Origin: Flavobacterium sp. SUN052
GTDB taxonomy: Bacteria; Bacteroidota; Bacteroidia; Flavobacteriales; Flavobacteriaceae
Assembly (NCBI RefSeq): GCF_028867935.1
Contig: NZ_JAPQNS010000007.1
Location: 1 to 64,000 of the forward strand
Direction of reading: 5' to 3'
Length of the DNA: 64,000 nt
Below, piece after piece: positions 34,852-43,019 of the stretch (its first letter is position 1; the number at the start of each line of letters is the position of its first letter). The notes beneath the pieces are model-generated. The model was given only the letters and a program-made list of their open reading frames with translations. It did not search any database and was not told the DNA's origin. Made by a program: the position numbers and the translations under genes.

Positions 34852-34889
34852 AAAAAGGGCTGCCGCAAAATTTTGCGACAGCCCTTTTT
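34852..34889. terminator. Bidirectional rho-independent terminator
   Basis: AAAAAGGGCTGCCGCAAAA (34852-34870) pairs with TTTTGCGACAGCCCTTTTT (34871-34889) with one mismatch; flanking A and T runs serve both the plus-strand gene and the convergent TM220 gene. Confidence 0.88.
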
Positions 34890-34902
34890 GTATTAGTACC
34901 CC

Positions 34903-35238
34903 TTATCTAACAAGCCTACCTAATATGGCCATAGCTATGGCACAAATGGCAAGGCCACCAGCTTCCCGGGCTAGCTCGATATTAACCGTTTTCATGCCCA
35001 TTTCATCCAGCAGAAACCCCTCGAAATGCGGAGGCCATTGGTATATAGCAGCCACTACATACAGTGCCGCCATGAGCCAGAAAAACCACGGTCGGCCAAC
35101 CCGTGTTAGAGCCATAATGCTAGCCAGAACCGCAAGGCCGTAAATAGGAATCCAAACTTCGGGGTCGGGGTCGTTGTATTGAAACCCCGCAAACAGCGCA
35201 AATAATAGCGCAAAGGCGATTGCAACCGGCTTTAACAT
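34903..35238 (-). CDS. Transmembrane family 220 (TM220) protein
   Basis: 111 residues, four membrane helices. The conserved FAGFQYNDPDPEVWIPIYG near the N-terminus (residues 16-34) is the mark of the TM220 family, also seen in animals. Function unknown. It is 56 bases downstream of a TPR lipoprotein on the same strand and could be in the same transcript. Confidence 0.85.
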   Translation of the reverse strand: MLKPVAIAFALLFALFAGFQYNDPDPEVWIPIYGLAVLASIMALTRVGRPWFFWLMAALYVVAAIYQWPPHFEGFLLDEMGMKTVNIELAREAGGLAICAIAMAILGRLVR

Positions 35239-35294
35239 TAGAAATAAAGAATAAACAATAAGAAAAAGGTAGCAAGTAGCCTCTCTTTACTCCC

Positions 35295-36017
35295 TTACTG
35301 GCAATATTGTCGTACGGCATTTACTGCGTCGGCATAACCCAGTTGCTGGGCTTGTTTTAAACTTAAACACCCAACTTCACGCTGGTTGCTTAGCAATTGA
35401 GCCAGACCCAGACCGTAAAAGGCTTTCCCAAACGAAGGATTCGCTTCAGCAGACTTTTGAAAATCCGTTAAAGCACCCGGCAGGTTCTTTTGCTCAAAAT
35501 AGATATTCCCCCGATTATAGAGTGCCAGCGCATTTTTCGGATTCAGTTCAATCGCTTTTGTGAAATCAGTGATAGCGGGCTGCGTCTGACTTTGGGTGGC
35601 AAACAACTGCCCTCGATTCAGATACAAGTCGGATGCTGCCTGACGGGCCGTGTCGGGAACAAACCGAATGGCGTCCGAGTAATCTTTTAAAGCTCCTTCC
35701 AAGTCATTCTGAGCCGTTTTCAATAAAGCCCGATTGTAATAGGGTCGGTATAAGTCCGGACTCAATTTTATGGCCTGATCGTAATCGAGTAGCGCATTAC
35801 TGTATTCTTTACGCTCAAAATAGGCCACTCCCCGCATATTAAACGCTTCGACATTATCCTCGTCTGCTTCAATAGCCTGATTCAAAGCCGTGATGGCTTC
35901 CCGTGTTTTTCCGTCTTTCAATAAAGCCCTTCCTTGCTCCAGATAGGCATCCGATGAGGTACACGCTTGCAAAAACAGAAGAAGCAAGACGGCGTACCAT
36001 TTATTTTTTGATTGCAT
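35295..36017 (-). CDS. TPR-repeat lipoprotein
   Basis: 240 residues from ATG 36017 (the frame opens six codons earlier without improving the signal). Lipobox LLFLQAC. At least five tetratricopeptide repeats fill the mature protein (for example AITALNQAIEADEDNVEAFN, AVAYFERKEYSNALLDYDQA in part, ALALYNRGNIYFEQKNLPG), giving a scaffold for protein-protein contact at the envelope. The C-terminus has two cysteines (VGCLSLKQA, VRQYC) that may form a disulfide. Partner unknown. Confidence 0.85.
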   Translation of the reverse strand: MQSKNKWYAVLLLLFLQACTSSDAYLEQGRALLKDGKTREAITALNQAIEADEDNVEAFNMRGVAYFERKEYSNALLDYDQAIKLSPDLYRPYYNRALLKTAQNDLEGALKDYSDAIRFVPDTARQAASDLYLNRGQLFATQSQTQPAITDFTKAIELNPKNALALYNRGNIYFEQKNLPGALTDFQKSAEANPSFGKAFYGLGLAQLLSNQREVGCLSLKQAQQLGYADAVNAVRQYCQ

Positions 36018-36079
36018 TATAAACTTGATCGTCAATGAATTCGCACTTGTTTACCCTGTCAAACGGGACAATGCGAGCA

Positions 36080-36087
36080 CAAAAGTA
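36080..36087 (-). promoter_or_regulatory. Putative -7 element (TACTTTTG) for the TPR lipoprotein
   Basis: TACTTTTG on the minus strand, 63 bases before ATG 36017. It is back to back with the galK promoter box at 36121, so the 235-base gap holds two divergent promoters. Confidence 0.5.
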
Positions 36088-36120
36088 CAAGGACAGGTTT
36101 ACAAACCCCGAATTTTAACG

Positions 36121-36128
36121 TATCTTTG
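36121..36128 (+). promoter_or_regulatory. -7 element TATCTTTG for galK
   Basis: Exact TAnnTTTG match, with a TTTA 20 bases upstream as a weak -33. It leaves a leader of about 120 bases before the galK ATG at 36253, long enough for leader-level control, though I see no known riboswitch in it. Confidence 0.55.
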
Positions 36129-36252
36129 CATCGGCAAATCGGTGCTACCAGCTCCTGCTGAATCCCCCAGGTCTTGACCGAAGCAAGGGTAGGTGGTTGT
36201 AGCGGTGAGACATTGGTTTGCCATTTTTTTTTGTCCTCTCCCCTCGCTTTTC

Positions 36253-37407
36253 ATGGAATTGATCCAATCGCTCTCCGCGACTTATCAAACTCAATTCAAC
36301 GCTGAGCCTATCCTGATTTGTTCGCCGGGCCGCGTGAACCTCATTGGTGAACACACTGATTACAACGATGGTTTTGTACTGCCAGCCGCCATCGACAAAG
36401 CCATTTATCTAGCCGTTGGTACCCGCTCCGATAATCAATTGCACTTCGTAGCTGCCGATTTACAACAATCATATACGGGATCAATCGACGAGCTGATAAA
36501 AACTGAAACCTGGGCTGACTATCTGCTCGGGGTGGTCGATCAGTTTCAAAAAGCCGGACTTGTCGTTGGAGGCATGAACATTGTTTTTGGTGGTACCATC
36601 CCCATCGGGTCAGGCTTATCATCGTCGGCAGCGCTCGAAAACGGGGTAGGAATGGCCCTGAACGAATTGTTCAACAAAGGTCAGGTCGACCGGATTAGCC
36701 TGGTTCGTTTAAGTAAACTGGCAGAAAACCAGTTTGTTGGTGTGCAATGCGGCATTATGGATATGTTTGCCAGCATGATGGGCCGGGCCCATCACGTTAT
36801 TAAACTCGACTGTCGCTCACTTGAGTATGAGTATGCTCCGCTGCGTATGGATGGTGTTCGCATTGTACTGTGTGACTCGCGGGTGAAACACTCTCTCGCC
36901 GAATCAGAATACAACACGCGCCGGGCCGAATGTGAAGCTGGTGTAAAGATGGTGCAGGCTTTTTACGGTGAAGGCATAAGAAGCCTACGCGACGTGACGA
37001 TGCCCATGCTCGACAAGCACCTGAAAGAACAGGAGCCATTGCTTTACCGCCGGTGTGCGTATGTGGTCCAGGAAAACAACCGCCTGCTCGAAGCGGTTGA
37101 CCATTTGGAGAGTGGCAATCTTACTGCTTTCGGCCAACTGATGTATGGTTCGCATGAAGGGCTGAGCCAGATGTATGAAGTTAGCTGCCCCGAACTCGAT
37201 ATTCTTGTTGACATTGCCCGCACGAGTCCGGGTGTGTTGGGAAGCCGGATGATGGGGGGCGGTTTTGGTGGCTGCACCATCAATCTGGTGCAGACTGAAG
37301 CATTAAGTACGTTTAGCAATACCATGCAGGAACAGTTTCTGGCTCGTACGGGCACCGAAACGCTCCTGCACATATGTCAAATTCAGAACGGCACGCATGT
37401 TCTCTGA
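36253..37407 (+). CDS. galK: Galactokinase
   Basis: 384 residues from ATG 36253. It phosphorylates galactose at C1 with ATP, the first committed step of the Leloir pathway. The galactokinase signature [19 protein letters not shown] is at about residues 30-48; the GHMP ATP-binding motif [13 protein letters not shown] at about 117-129; the C-terminal [12 protein letters not shown] completes the fold. An upstream frame from 36193 adds 20 hydrophobic residues with no homology and is rejected. No galT or galE adjoins it; the next gene is an aldolase-type transaldolase. Confidence 0.95.
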   Translation: MELIQSLSATYQTQFNAEPILICSPGRVNLIGEHTDYNDGFVLPAAIDKAIYLAVGTRSDNQLHFVAADLQQSYTGSIDELIKTETWADYLLGVVDQFQKAGLVVGGMNIVFGGTIPIGSGLSSSAALENGVGMALNELFNKGQVDRISLVRLSKLAENQFVGVQCGIMDMFASMMGRAHHVIKLDCRSLEYEYAPLRMDGVRIVLCDSRVKHSLAESEYNTRRAECEAGVKMVQAFYGEGIRSLRDVTMPMLDKHLKEQEPLLYRRCAYVVQENNRLLEAVDHLESGNLTAFGQLMYGSHEGLSQMYEVSCPELDILVDIARTSPGVLGSRMMGGGFGGCTINLVQTEALSTFSNTMQEQFLARTGTETLLHICQIQNGTHVL

Positions 37408-37415
37408 CAAAACCT

Positions 37416-37423
37416 TATTTTTG
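37416..37423 (+). promoter_or_regulatory. -7 element TATTTTTG for the transaldolase-like gene
   Basis: TATTTTTG (TAnnTTTG) lies 9 bases after the galK stop and 19 bases before the ATG at 37443, so the downstream gene may be transcribed independently of galK. Confidence 0.5.
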
Positions 37424-37442
37424 TACCAAACTGACTGACATT

Positions 37443-38102
37443 ATGAAATTTTTCATTGATACGGCAAACCTCGCCGAAATTCGCGAAGCCCAGGATATGG
37501 GTATTCTTGATGGTGTAACAACTAACCCATCATTGATGGCTAAAGAGGGCATTACAGGCAAAGACAATGTCTTGCGCCACTATAAGCAGATTTGCGAAAT
37601 TGTAGAAGGCGACGTAAGTGCGGAGGTCATTGGAACCACCTTTGATGAGATGGTACGCGAGGGCGAAGAACTGGCCGAGCTTGATGAGAACATCGTGGTG
37701 AAGTTACCCATGATAAAAGACGGCATTAAAGCCATCAAATATTTCTCCGAAAAGGGTATCCGTACCAACTGTACGCTCGTTTTCTCTGCGGGTCAGGCGT
37801 TGCTGGCTGCCAAAGCTGGGGCTACATACGTATCTCCTTTTGTTGGTCGGTTAGATGATATTTCAACGGATGGGGTGGCTTTGATCGAGCAGATCGTGAC
37901 CATTTACCGTAACTACGGCTACACTACTGAAGTATTGGCAGCATCAGTACGCCATCCAATGCACCTGATTCAGTGCGCCGAAATTGGTGCCGACGTAATG
38001 ACCGGCCCACTTAGTGTTATTAAAGCCCTTCTGAACCACCCCCTGACCGATATTGGTTTGGCCAAGTTTTTGGAGGATAACAAGAAAGCCGCTTCTAAAT
38101 AA
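37443..38102 (+). CDS. fsa: Fructose-6-phosphate aldolase / small transaldolase
   Basis: 219 residues, the short class of the transaldolase family (FSA/TalC) with a TIM-barrel fold. [13 protein letters not shown] opens the family; [11 protein letters not shown] and the Schiff-base lysine Lys87 in VVKLPM are present, as is SPFVGRLDD. Members either cleave fructose 6-phosphate to dihydroxyacetone and glyceraldehyde 3-phosphate or act as true transaldolases in the pentose phosphate pathway; sequence alone does not settle which. An in-frame opening at 37374 overlaps galK and is not used. Confidence 0.9.
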   Translation: MKFFIDTANLAEIREAQDMGILDGVTTNPSLMAKEGITGKDNVLRHYKQICEIVEGDVSAEVIGTTFDEMVREGEELAELDENIVVKLPMIKDGIKAIKYFSEKGIRTNCTLVFSAGQALLAAKAGATYVSPFVGRLDDISTDGVALIEQIVTIYRNYGYTTEVLAASVRHPMHLIQCAEIGADVMTGPLSVIKALLNHPLTDIGLAKFLEDNKKAASK

Positions 38103-38106
38103 GTGT

Positions 38107-38176
38107 ATAATGAGTAATGCTTAATGAGTGATGACAAAGCGTTAACACTCATTGAGCATTACTCAATACCCATTAT
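38107..38176. repeat. Heptamer inverted repeat with one extra unit in one arm
   Basis: Left arm 38107-38130 (ATAATGA GTAATGC TTAATGA GTG). Complement of right arm 38146-38176 reads ATAATGG GTATTGA GTAATGC TCAATGA GTG, that is, the same units plus one additional seven-base unit. Loop 15 bases. It lies between fsa and ftsE. Confidence 0.88.
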
Positions 38177-38191
38177 TCATTTACCACTTCC

Positions 38192-38884
38192 ATGTTTTCC
38201 ACTGAACCTGTTCTGTTGCTCGACAAGGCTGATATTTTTCAGGATACAAAGCTTGTGCTGGGCGACGTGAGTTTTGCTGTACATAAAGGCGAGTTTGTTT
38301 ATCTGATTGGCCGAACAGGTAGTGGTAAATCATCGCTGCTCAAAATACTGTATGCCGATCTGAAACTTCAGAATGGGCGTGGTAGTGTAGCAGGTACTCC
38401 CCTGGAGAATATCAAGCCCAAAGACGTTCCTTTTCTGCGCCGAAAAATCGGGATCGTTTTTCAGGATTTCCAGTTGTTTTTCGACCGGAATGTTGAAGAA
38501 AACCTCAAGTTTGTGCTAAAGGCTACCGGCTGGACAGACAAGAAAAAAATGACCGACCGGGTGTCGGAGGTTCTTATGCAGGTTGGGTTGGGGACCGCAC
38601 AGCGCAAAATGCCGCACCAGATTTCGGGCGGTGAGCAGCAGCGGGTTGTGATTGCCCGAGCCATGCTCAACGAACCCCAAATTCTGATTGCTGATGAACC
38701 CACCGGAAATCTCGACCCAGCCGTATCGGATCAGATTATGCAGGTGTTCCGCTCTATAAACAATGCAGGAACTGCTGTGCTAATGGCTACGCATAATTAT
38801 GACTTACTCCACCGCTATCCCGCCCGCACCCTGCGCGTTGGCGAAGGTGGTGTTGAGGAAGTAGCTCCCGGGACCGGTTTTTAG
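38192..38884 (+). CDS. ftsE: ABC ATPase, FtsE-like
   Basis: 230 residues. Walker A GRTGSGKS at 40-47, Q-loop FQDFQLF, ABC signature ISGGEQQRVVIARAM, Walker B ILIADEPTGNLDP and switch histidine in MATHNYDLL. The FQDFQLFFDRNVEENL stretch and length fit FtsE, which with the membrane protein FtsX controls septal peptidoglycan hydrolases. FtsX is not adjacent; in Bacteroidota ftsE and ftsX are often apart. A LolD-like role is the alternative. Confidence 0.8.
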   Translation: MFSTEPVLLLDKADIFQDTKLVLGDVSFAVHKGEFVYLIGRTGSGKSSLLKILYADLKLQNGRGSVAGTPLENIKPKDVPFLRRKIGIVFQDFQLFFDRNVEENLKFVLKATGWTDKKKMTDRVSEVLMQVGLGTAQRKMPHQISGGEQQRVVIARAMLNEPQILIADEPTGNLDPAVSDQIMQVFRSINNAGTAVLMATHNYDLLHRYPARTLRVGEGGVEEVAPGTGF

Positions 38885-38891
38885 AACTCGT

Positions 38892-39103
38892 TTGTTGCGA
38901 GAAGTTCCCCCAGTCAAATTCACTCCAGAAGGCCTTAATTGGTTCCGCCCACCACAGGAATTTATGGGCATTCCCAGCAAAGGGCTCTGTCCTTTAAAAG
39001 CGACCACGTATTTGTGTTCCAGTTTGATGACGCCGACCGAATCACGCACGTTTCTATTTCGTGGGATCATCCACGCTTTGTGGAGCAATTAACGGGCGCC
39101 TAA
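38892..39103 (+). pseudogene. Frameshifted fragment of a SnoaL/NTF2-like protein
   Basis: No intact gene fits, but two plus-strand frames join to a recognisable C-terminal end. One frame gives PPQEFMGIPSKG (to about 38985); after a shift near 38985-38995 another gives ALSFKSDHVFVFQFDDADRI continuing to THVSISWDHPRFVEQLTGA and a TAA at 39101. The GIPSKG...LSF...FVFQFDDADRITHV pattern is that of SnoaL-like ester cyclase/NTF2-fold proteins (GIPxTG...F...FxFxDGxI). The N-terminal half is missing. I read this as a degraded remnant; a sequencing error could explain the shift but not the missing front. Confidence 0.55.
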
Positions 39104-39107
39104 CAAA

Positions 39108-39572
39108 TTATCCCTGAAACCCAATCCGAACGTGCGAGCCGTCGCAATAGGGTTTGTTGTTGCTGCCACCGCACCGGCAAAAAGCCGTTACCTTGTGCTT
39201 GGGCGTTTCGTTACCGGCGCTGTCTTTTACCCGTAAATTACCATACACCATCAGCGGCCCGTTTGGCATTACTTCAACGATGCTTTCTGCGTTCACCTCC
39301 TCAGGCTGGGGCTGTTCGGCGTTACGGTAATAGCTCAGCGCGCCCGATGGACAGCGATCAACCTGCTCCACAATCCGGTCGGTGTCAGCACCCGACATAT
39401 TCACCCACGGCCGATTGCGGGGGTTAAAGACCTCAATTAACTGCGTCCAGCAAATTTTGGAATGAATGCAAACAGCTGGTTTCCAAACCACGGTTATCTC
39501 GTCGTTTGTGTATGTTTTTGTAATGTCGGGGGTTTGGCTATCGCTCTGGCGAACTGTATTTTCGTCATTCAT
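39108..39572 (-). CDS. Fer4_19 and CDGSH iron-sulfur protein
   Basis: 154 residues joining two iron-sulfur modules. Residues about 20-85 form a Fer4_19 (divergent ferredoxin) domain with CIHSKICW, FNPRNRPWV and DRCPSGALSYY. Residues about 115-150 form a CDGSH-type domain with CRCGGSNNKPYCDGSH, which binds a redox-active 2Fe-2S cluster through three Cys and one His. Stand-alone cytoplasmic proteins of this kind are found in many bacteria; function is probably redox or cluster transfer. Followed downstream only by the SnoaL remnant; 17 bases from the OsmC gene on the same strand, so the two are likely co-transcribed and linked to oxidative stress. Confidence 0.88.
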   Translation of the reverse strand: MNDENTVRQSDSQTPDITKTYTNDEITVVWKPAVCIHSKICWTQLIEVFNPRNRPWVNMSGADTDRIVEQVDRCPSGALSYYRNAEQPQPEEVNAESIVEVMPNGPLMVYGNLRVKDSAGNETPKHKVTAFCRCGGSNNKPYCDGSHVRIGFQG

Positions 39573-39589
39573 GAGGGTAAATCAGACAG

Positions 39590-39982
39590 TTAATCGACTA
39601 AAATTGTACTGAAGTCAATTGGGTTTTCAAGCATCCGGTGGATAGGGCATCGATCGGCAATTTCGAGTAGGCGAGCGCGTTGGTCGGCAGTCAGATCACC
39701 GGTTAGCACCAGACGCATCCGAAAATGAGCACGTTTAGCCAGGGCATCATTTTCAAGGTCAACGTGGGCAACAGCCGACGTCATGGGCCAGCCTTTTCGG
39801 TCGGCATACATCCGCAGGGTTATTACCGTACAGGCTCCCAGCGAAGCAGCCAGCAAATCGCCCGGTTTCATGCCCCGGTCGCCCCCACCCACATCTGGCG
39901 GCTCGTCGGCAACAATTACCTGTGTATCGGTCGAGATATGAGTTTGGTAGGGAGTTTGCTCAATGCGGGCAGAAACAGTCAT
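39590..39982 (-). CDS. OsmC/Ohr family peroxidase-like protein
   Basis: 130 residues. OsmC-fold features: GGDRGMKPGDLLAASLGACTVITLRMYADRKG with the first redox cysteine in LGACT, and the second in DRCPIHRML. The two-cysteine pair reduces organic hydroperoxides. This subgroup (DLLAASLGACT, CPIHR) is the YhfA/OsmC type rather than Ohr proper. First gene of a two-gene minus-strand unit with the CDGSH protein. Confidence 0.88.
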   Translation of the reverse strand: MTVSARIEQTPYQTHISTDTQVIVADEPPDVGGGDRGMKPGDLLAASLGACTVITLRMYADRKGWPMTSAVAHVDLENDALAKRAHFRMRLVLTGDLTADQRARLLEIADRCPIHRMLENPIDFSTILVD

Positions 39983-40172
39983 AAGGATGTTATGAACAAG
40001 GTGGGGTGTTTTTGAGTACTGCTTGTTAAACTTTTAACAGGGGCATTGAAACATTAAAAAACTTAATTTGGTTGTAGAGGTATATACGTCACCAGAAACA
40101 GTACTATTACTATAGCGTGATATCCAACAAAAGGTGGCACTTTCAGTGTCGAATATACATCTTCATCGACTA

Positions 40173-40202
40173 GCCCCCGTCTTGCAACGGGGGCTTTTTT
40201 TT
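40173..40202 (+). terminator. Strong plus-strand terminator with no annotated gene before it
   Basis: GCCCCCGT (40173-40180) pairs with ACGGGGGC (40187-40194) around a 6-base loop and is followed by eight T. Both neighbouring genes (OsmC 39590-39982, DUF3050 40235-41002) are on the minus strand, so the T-run serves a plus-strand transcript starting somewhere after 39983. No coding frame of note lies there: a small RNA is the simplest reading. Confidence 0.75.
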
Positions 40203-40234
40203 AACAGCCCCGTTTTTAAACCAGGCAGGTTTCT

Positions 40235-41002
40235 TCAGTGAACCACGGCTAACTCTTCGTGAACGGCATCCCACAGGCCAATACGCATTTGTAACGCCTG
40301 TTTGGTCCATTCGATAGCCTCAGTCCATTTCTGCTCATCTTGCCCGCACAATTCTTCCACCATTTTTATAGCCAAGTTACTATGGTGATCGCCATCTAAT
40401 TCGATGTGTCTCTCCAGGTAGTACCGAAATAAAGCAAGTTTTCCATTGTCAGCATCGAGTTGGCGGACAATTTCGATAAACATATTCGGAATCAGATCTT
40501 CCCGGCCAAATGTGAATACCGAAGCAATAATATGCGGTTTGTCGGTCTGAATTACGTTGAAGGTAAATTCAACAAACGACCGTACACCTTCAGGTAAGTC
40601 AACATGACTAATAGCCTCCTGAACAGGTACACCTACCCTAACTTCGCTCACCATCTTCTCAATGAGTAAGGTATCAGCGCCCATTTGTTGCATTGCTTCC
40701 AGGTACAGTTCATAATGGCTGAGTCGCCGGCCATCCGGCGTTTCGTCGGACTCTTCACCCGTAACAATTTCATTGATCAGATATCGTACCGAGCCTGTTC
40801 CAACGGGTACCCAGGGCACTGTTGTACAGGTCAGTTGTTGCTGTAAAGCTTTAAGCAACGACATAAAATCCCAAACAGCAAATGCATGGTAACGGGCAAA
40901 GTTGCTAAGGCTTTCGAGGTCCTGGACGGCTCCATAAATCTTATGATTCAGCAAACGGGTACGGACGGGCTCGACGGCGTTTTTTAACTGGGTAATAGAC
41001 AT
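40235..41002 (-). CDS. DUF3050 family protein
   Basis: 255 residues, all-helical, heme-oxygenase-like fold expected. Family marks: LNHKIYGAVQDLESLSNFARYHAFAVWDFMSLLKALQ (in parts), LINEIVTGEESDE, HYELYLEAM, VFTFGREDLIPNMF, YYLERHIELDGDHHS. The conserved His/Glu set (HIELDGDHH) suggests a di-metal or heme-like site, as in other heme-oxygenase-like metalloenzymes, but no reaction is established for this family. Stands alone. Confidence 0.88.
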   Translation of the reverse strand: MSITQLKNAVEPVRTRLLNHKIYGAVQDLESLSNFARYHAFAVWDFMSLLKALQQQLTCTTVPWVPVGTGSVRYLINEIVTGEESDETPDGRRLSHYELYLEAMQQMGADTLLIEKMVSEVRVGVPVQEAISHVDLPEGVRSFVEFTFNVIQTDKPHIIASVFTFGREDLIPNMFIEIVRQLDADNGKLALFRYYLERHIELDGDHHSNLAIKMVEELCGQDEQKWTEAIEWTKQALQMRIGLWDAVHEELAVVH

Positions 41003-41143
41003 GGCAAAAAGTATGTTTAATTATCAACCCTACGTAAGGTTTTGATTTACGGATTGACAATTTGTTATAGTAGATTGTTTTGTCAGGTTTCTAACCCTTC
41101 CCTTACTCATTGCGTTGTACCGACATAGTCAACTCAACGCGAT

Positions 41144-42538
41144 ATGTCTTTACTAAACGAACTTCTCAACACTGACCCTGATCAGTCGAAACCTACGGTA
41201 AGCCGCAAAAATTTTTTGCAAACAGTGGCAGTTGGTGTAGCCGGAAGCGTAGTAGCTTCCTGCCAGAATACCCAAACGGCTTCTGCGCAATACCCGGTTA
41301 AAACAACCAGCACCTACCAGCCACCGACTGGCCAGCAGGTTCCTTCTTCTCCCCCCTACTCGCCCCCGGCCACAGTACCGAAGGATGTAAGCAAACCGAT
41401 TGAACTTGAAGCCTGGAAGTCGGATGCGGATCGTAAATCGGCTCCAACGCCAACGCCCCTCCCGCCCGACCAACGGGTCGGTTATGCGCTGGTTGGGCTC
41501 GGCCACCTCACGCTGGAAGAATTATTGCCTGCCTTTGCGCAGTCCAAAAAATCGAAACCAGTGGCGTTGGTCAGTGGAAATCGGGAGAAGATGCTGAGAG
41601 TAGCCGCTCAGTATGGTATCAAACCGTCGAGCTGCTATTCGTACGAAGACTATGACCGGCTTAAAGACAACCGGGAGGTTCAGGCAATCTATATCGTGTT
41701 GCCCAACTCGATGCACGCCGAATACACCATTCGTGGGGCACAGGCAGGCAAGCACATTTTATGTGAGAAACCAATGGCTAATTCCGTAGCCGAGTGTCAG
41801 GCGATGATTGATGCCTGTGACAAGGCAAATCGGAAGCTGATGATAGCCTATCGAATCCAGTACGAGCCCTATAACCGCTATGTTCGCGAACAGGTACAGA
41901 AGAATGCGTTTGGGAAACCCAAGTTTTTAGAGGCTGTAAACGCCCAGTCGTCGGCCAATCCCAACCATTGGCGGCACATAAAAGCATTGGCGGGGGGCGG
42001 TGCCCTTCCCGATATTGGTTTATATTGCCTTAACACAACCCGCTTTGTATTGGGAGAAGAACCTGTTGAAGTTTTTGCCTATCAATATAGCACGCCCGAT
42101 AACCCGCTCTTTCGGGAAGTGGAGGAAGTAATGTCATGGCAAATGCGGTTCCCAAGCGGTATCATGGCCAGTTGCGCCACGCACTACAACGTTCACGATT
42201 CGCGCCGGTACCGGGTCATGTGCGAACGAGGTTGGCTAAATCTCAATAATGGTTTTGCCTATGAGGGGCAGGAATTGATGACATCCCGCGCCGATGGCCC
42301 CATTGTTCGGCAGGAGAACGTCAGCATTTCACCCAAAAATCAGTTTGCAACGGAAATTGACCATTTTTCAGATTGCATCCAGAACAACCTCGACCCATAC
42401 ACACCCGGTCAGGAGGGCTTACAGGATCAACGCATTATGGAGGCCATCTACCAATCGGCGCGGGAGGGACGTCCGGTGAAATTACCACTTGTCGGCAAAA
42501 AAGACGCCTTCCGGGGACCGGAGCCAACGCTTACATAA
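41144..42538 (+). CDS. Gfo/Idh/MocA family oxidoreductase (glucose-fructose oxidoreductase-like), exported
   Basis: 464 residues. The N-terminus has a Tat-like signal (SRKNFLQTVAVGVAGSVVASC, SRK in place of twin Arg, possible lipobox Cys), then a proline/threonine-rich linker of ~60 residues. The Rossmann domain begins near residue 108 (VGYALVGLGHLTLEE); the catalytic lysine is in CEKPMANS; MIAYRIQYEPYNRY and GGGALPDIGLYCLN are typical of glucose-fructose oxidoreductases with tightly bound NADP. Sixteen bases from the DUF4174 gene. Probably oxidises periplasmic sugars; a second member of the family lies at 24266. Confidence 0.9.
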   Translation: MSLLNELLNTDPDQSKPTVSRKNFLQTVAVGVAGSVVASCQNTQTASAQYPVKTTSTYQPPTGQQVPSSPPYSPPATVPKDVSKPIELEAWKSDADRKSAPTPTPLPPDQRVGYALVGLGHLTLEELLPAFAQSKKSKPVALVSGNREKMLRVAAQYGIKPSSCYSYEDYDRLKDNREVQAIYIVLPNSMHAEYTIRGAQAGKHILCEKPMANSVAECQAMIDACDKANRKLMIAYRIQYEPYNRYVREQVQKNAFGKPKFLEAVNAQSSANPNHWRHIKALAGGGALPDIGLYCLNTTRFVLGEEPVEVFAYQYSTPDNPLFREVEEVMSWQMRFPSGIMASCATHYNVHDSRRYRVMCERGWLNLNNGFAYEGQELMTSRADGPIVRQENVSISPKNQFATEIDHFSDCIQNNLDPYTPGQEGLQDQRIMEAIYQSAREGRPVKLPLVGKKDAFRGPEPTLT

Positions 42539-42553
42539 AACGGATTCAACTTT

Positions 42554-42982
42554 ATGCTTCAGTTCCTGTTCGTAATGACGCTACTCGCATCAGACCAGCC
42601 GACCTCCCTAAAGCGGTGGCTGGCCGATAACCAGTGGAAACACCGCATTATTCTCTTATATGCCCCGTCGGCTTCGTCGCCCGATCTACAAAAGCAGCGC
42701 GCCCTACTAGCCGCTGATCAGGCGGGCCTGTCTGAACGCGACCTGATTGTACGTGAACTTCTCACTGATCAATTGTCGGAAACCGACAAGGCGTTTGTGC
42801 AGGAAATCCTGAACACAACGGGCAATTCGTTCCGGGTGCTGTTGATTGGCAAAGATGGGGGCGTCAAGATTCGACAAGCAAATCCTATTACGCTTAAACA
42901 GCTATTCGGCACCATCGATGGCATGTCTATGCGGCAACAGGAAATGAAAAAACAAAGGCAGTGGAGGGTAAGCCGGGGGTAA
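42554..42982 (+). CDS. DUF4174 domain protein
   Basis: 142 residues. The HRIILLYAPSASSPDLQKQRALL opening and FRVLLIGKDGGVKIRQ segment are those of DUF4174, a small thioredoxin-like-fold family without the redox CxxC. A hydrophobic start (MLQFLFVMTLLASDQ) suggests export. In other bacteria it is often near oxidoreductases. Function unknown. Likely in one transcript with the Gfo/Idh/MocA gene upstream. Confidence 0.82.
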   Translation: MLQFLFVMTLLASDQPTSLKRWLADNQWKHRIILLYAPSASSPDLQKQRALLAADQAGLSERDLIVRELLTDQLSETDKAFVQEILNTTGNSFRVLLIGKDGGVKIRQANPITLKQLFGTIDGMSMRQQEMKKQRQWRVSRG

Positions 42983-42986
42983 GCGC

Positions 42987-42994
42987 TATTTTTG
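42987..42994 (+). promoter_or_regulatory. -7 element TATTTTTG before the YdcZ-like transporter
   Basis: TATTTTTG matches TAnnTTTG and starts 5 bases after the DUF4174 stop, 26 bases before the ATG at 43020. No -33 element is visible. Confidence 0.45.
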
Positions 42995-43019
42995 TGGCCA
43001 TACCGATTTCATCTATCCA

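Noticed and set aside
38804..39088. 94-residue minus-strand open frame across the SnoaL remnant
   Set aside because: No domain; the plus-strand frames give a recognisable SnoaL-like end instead.
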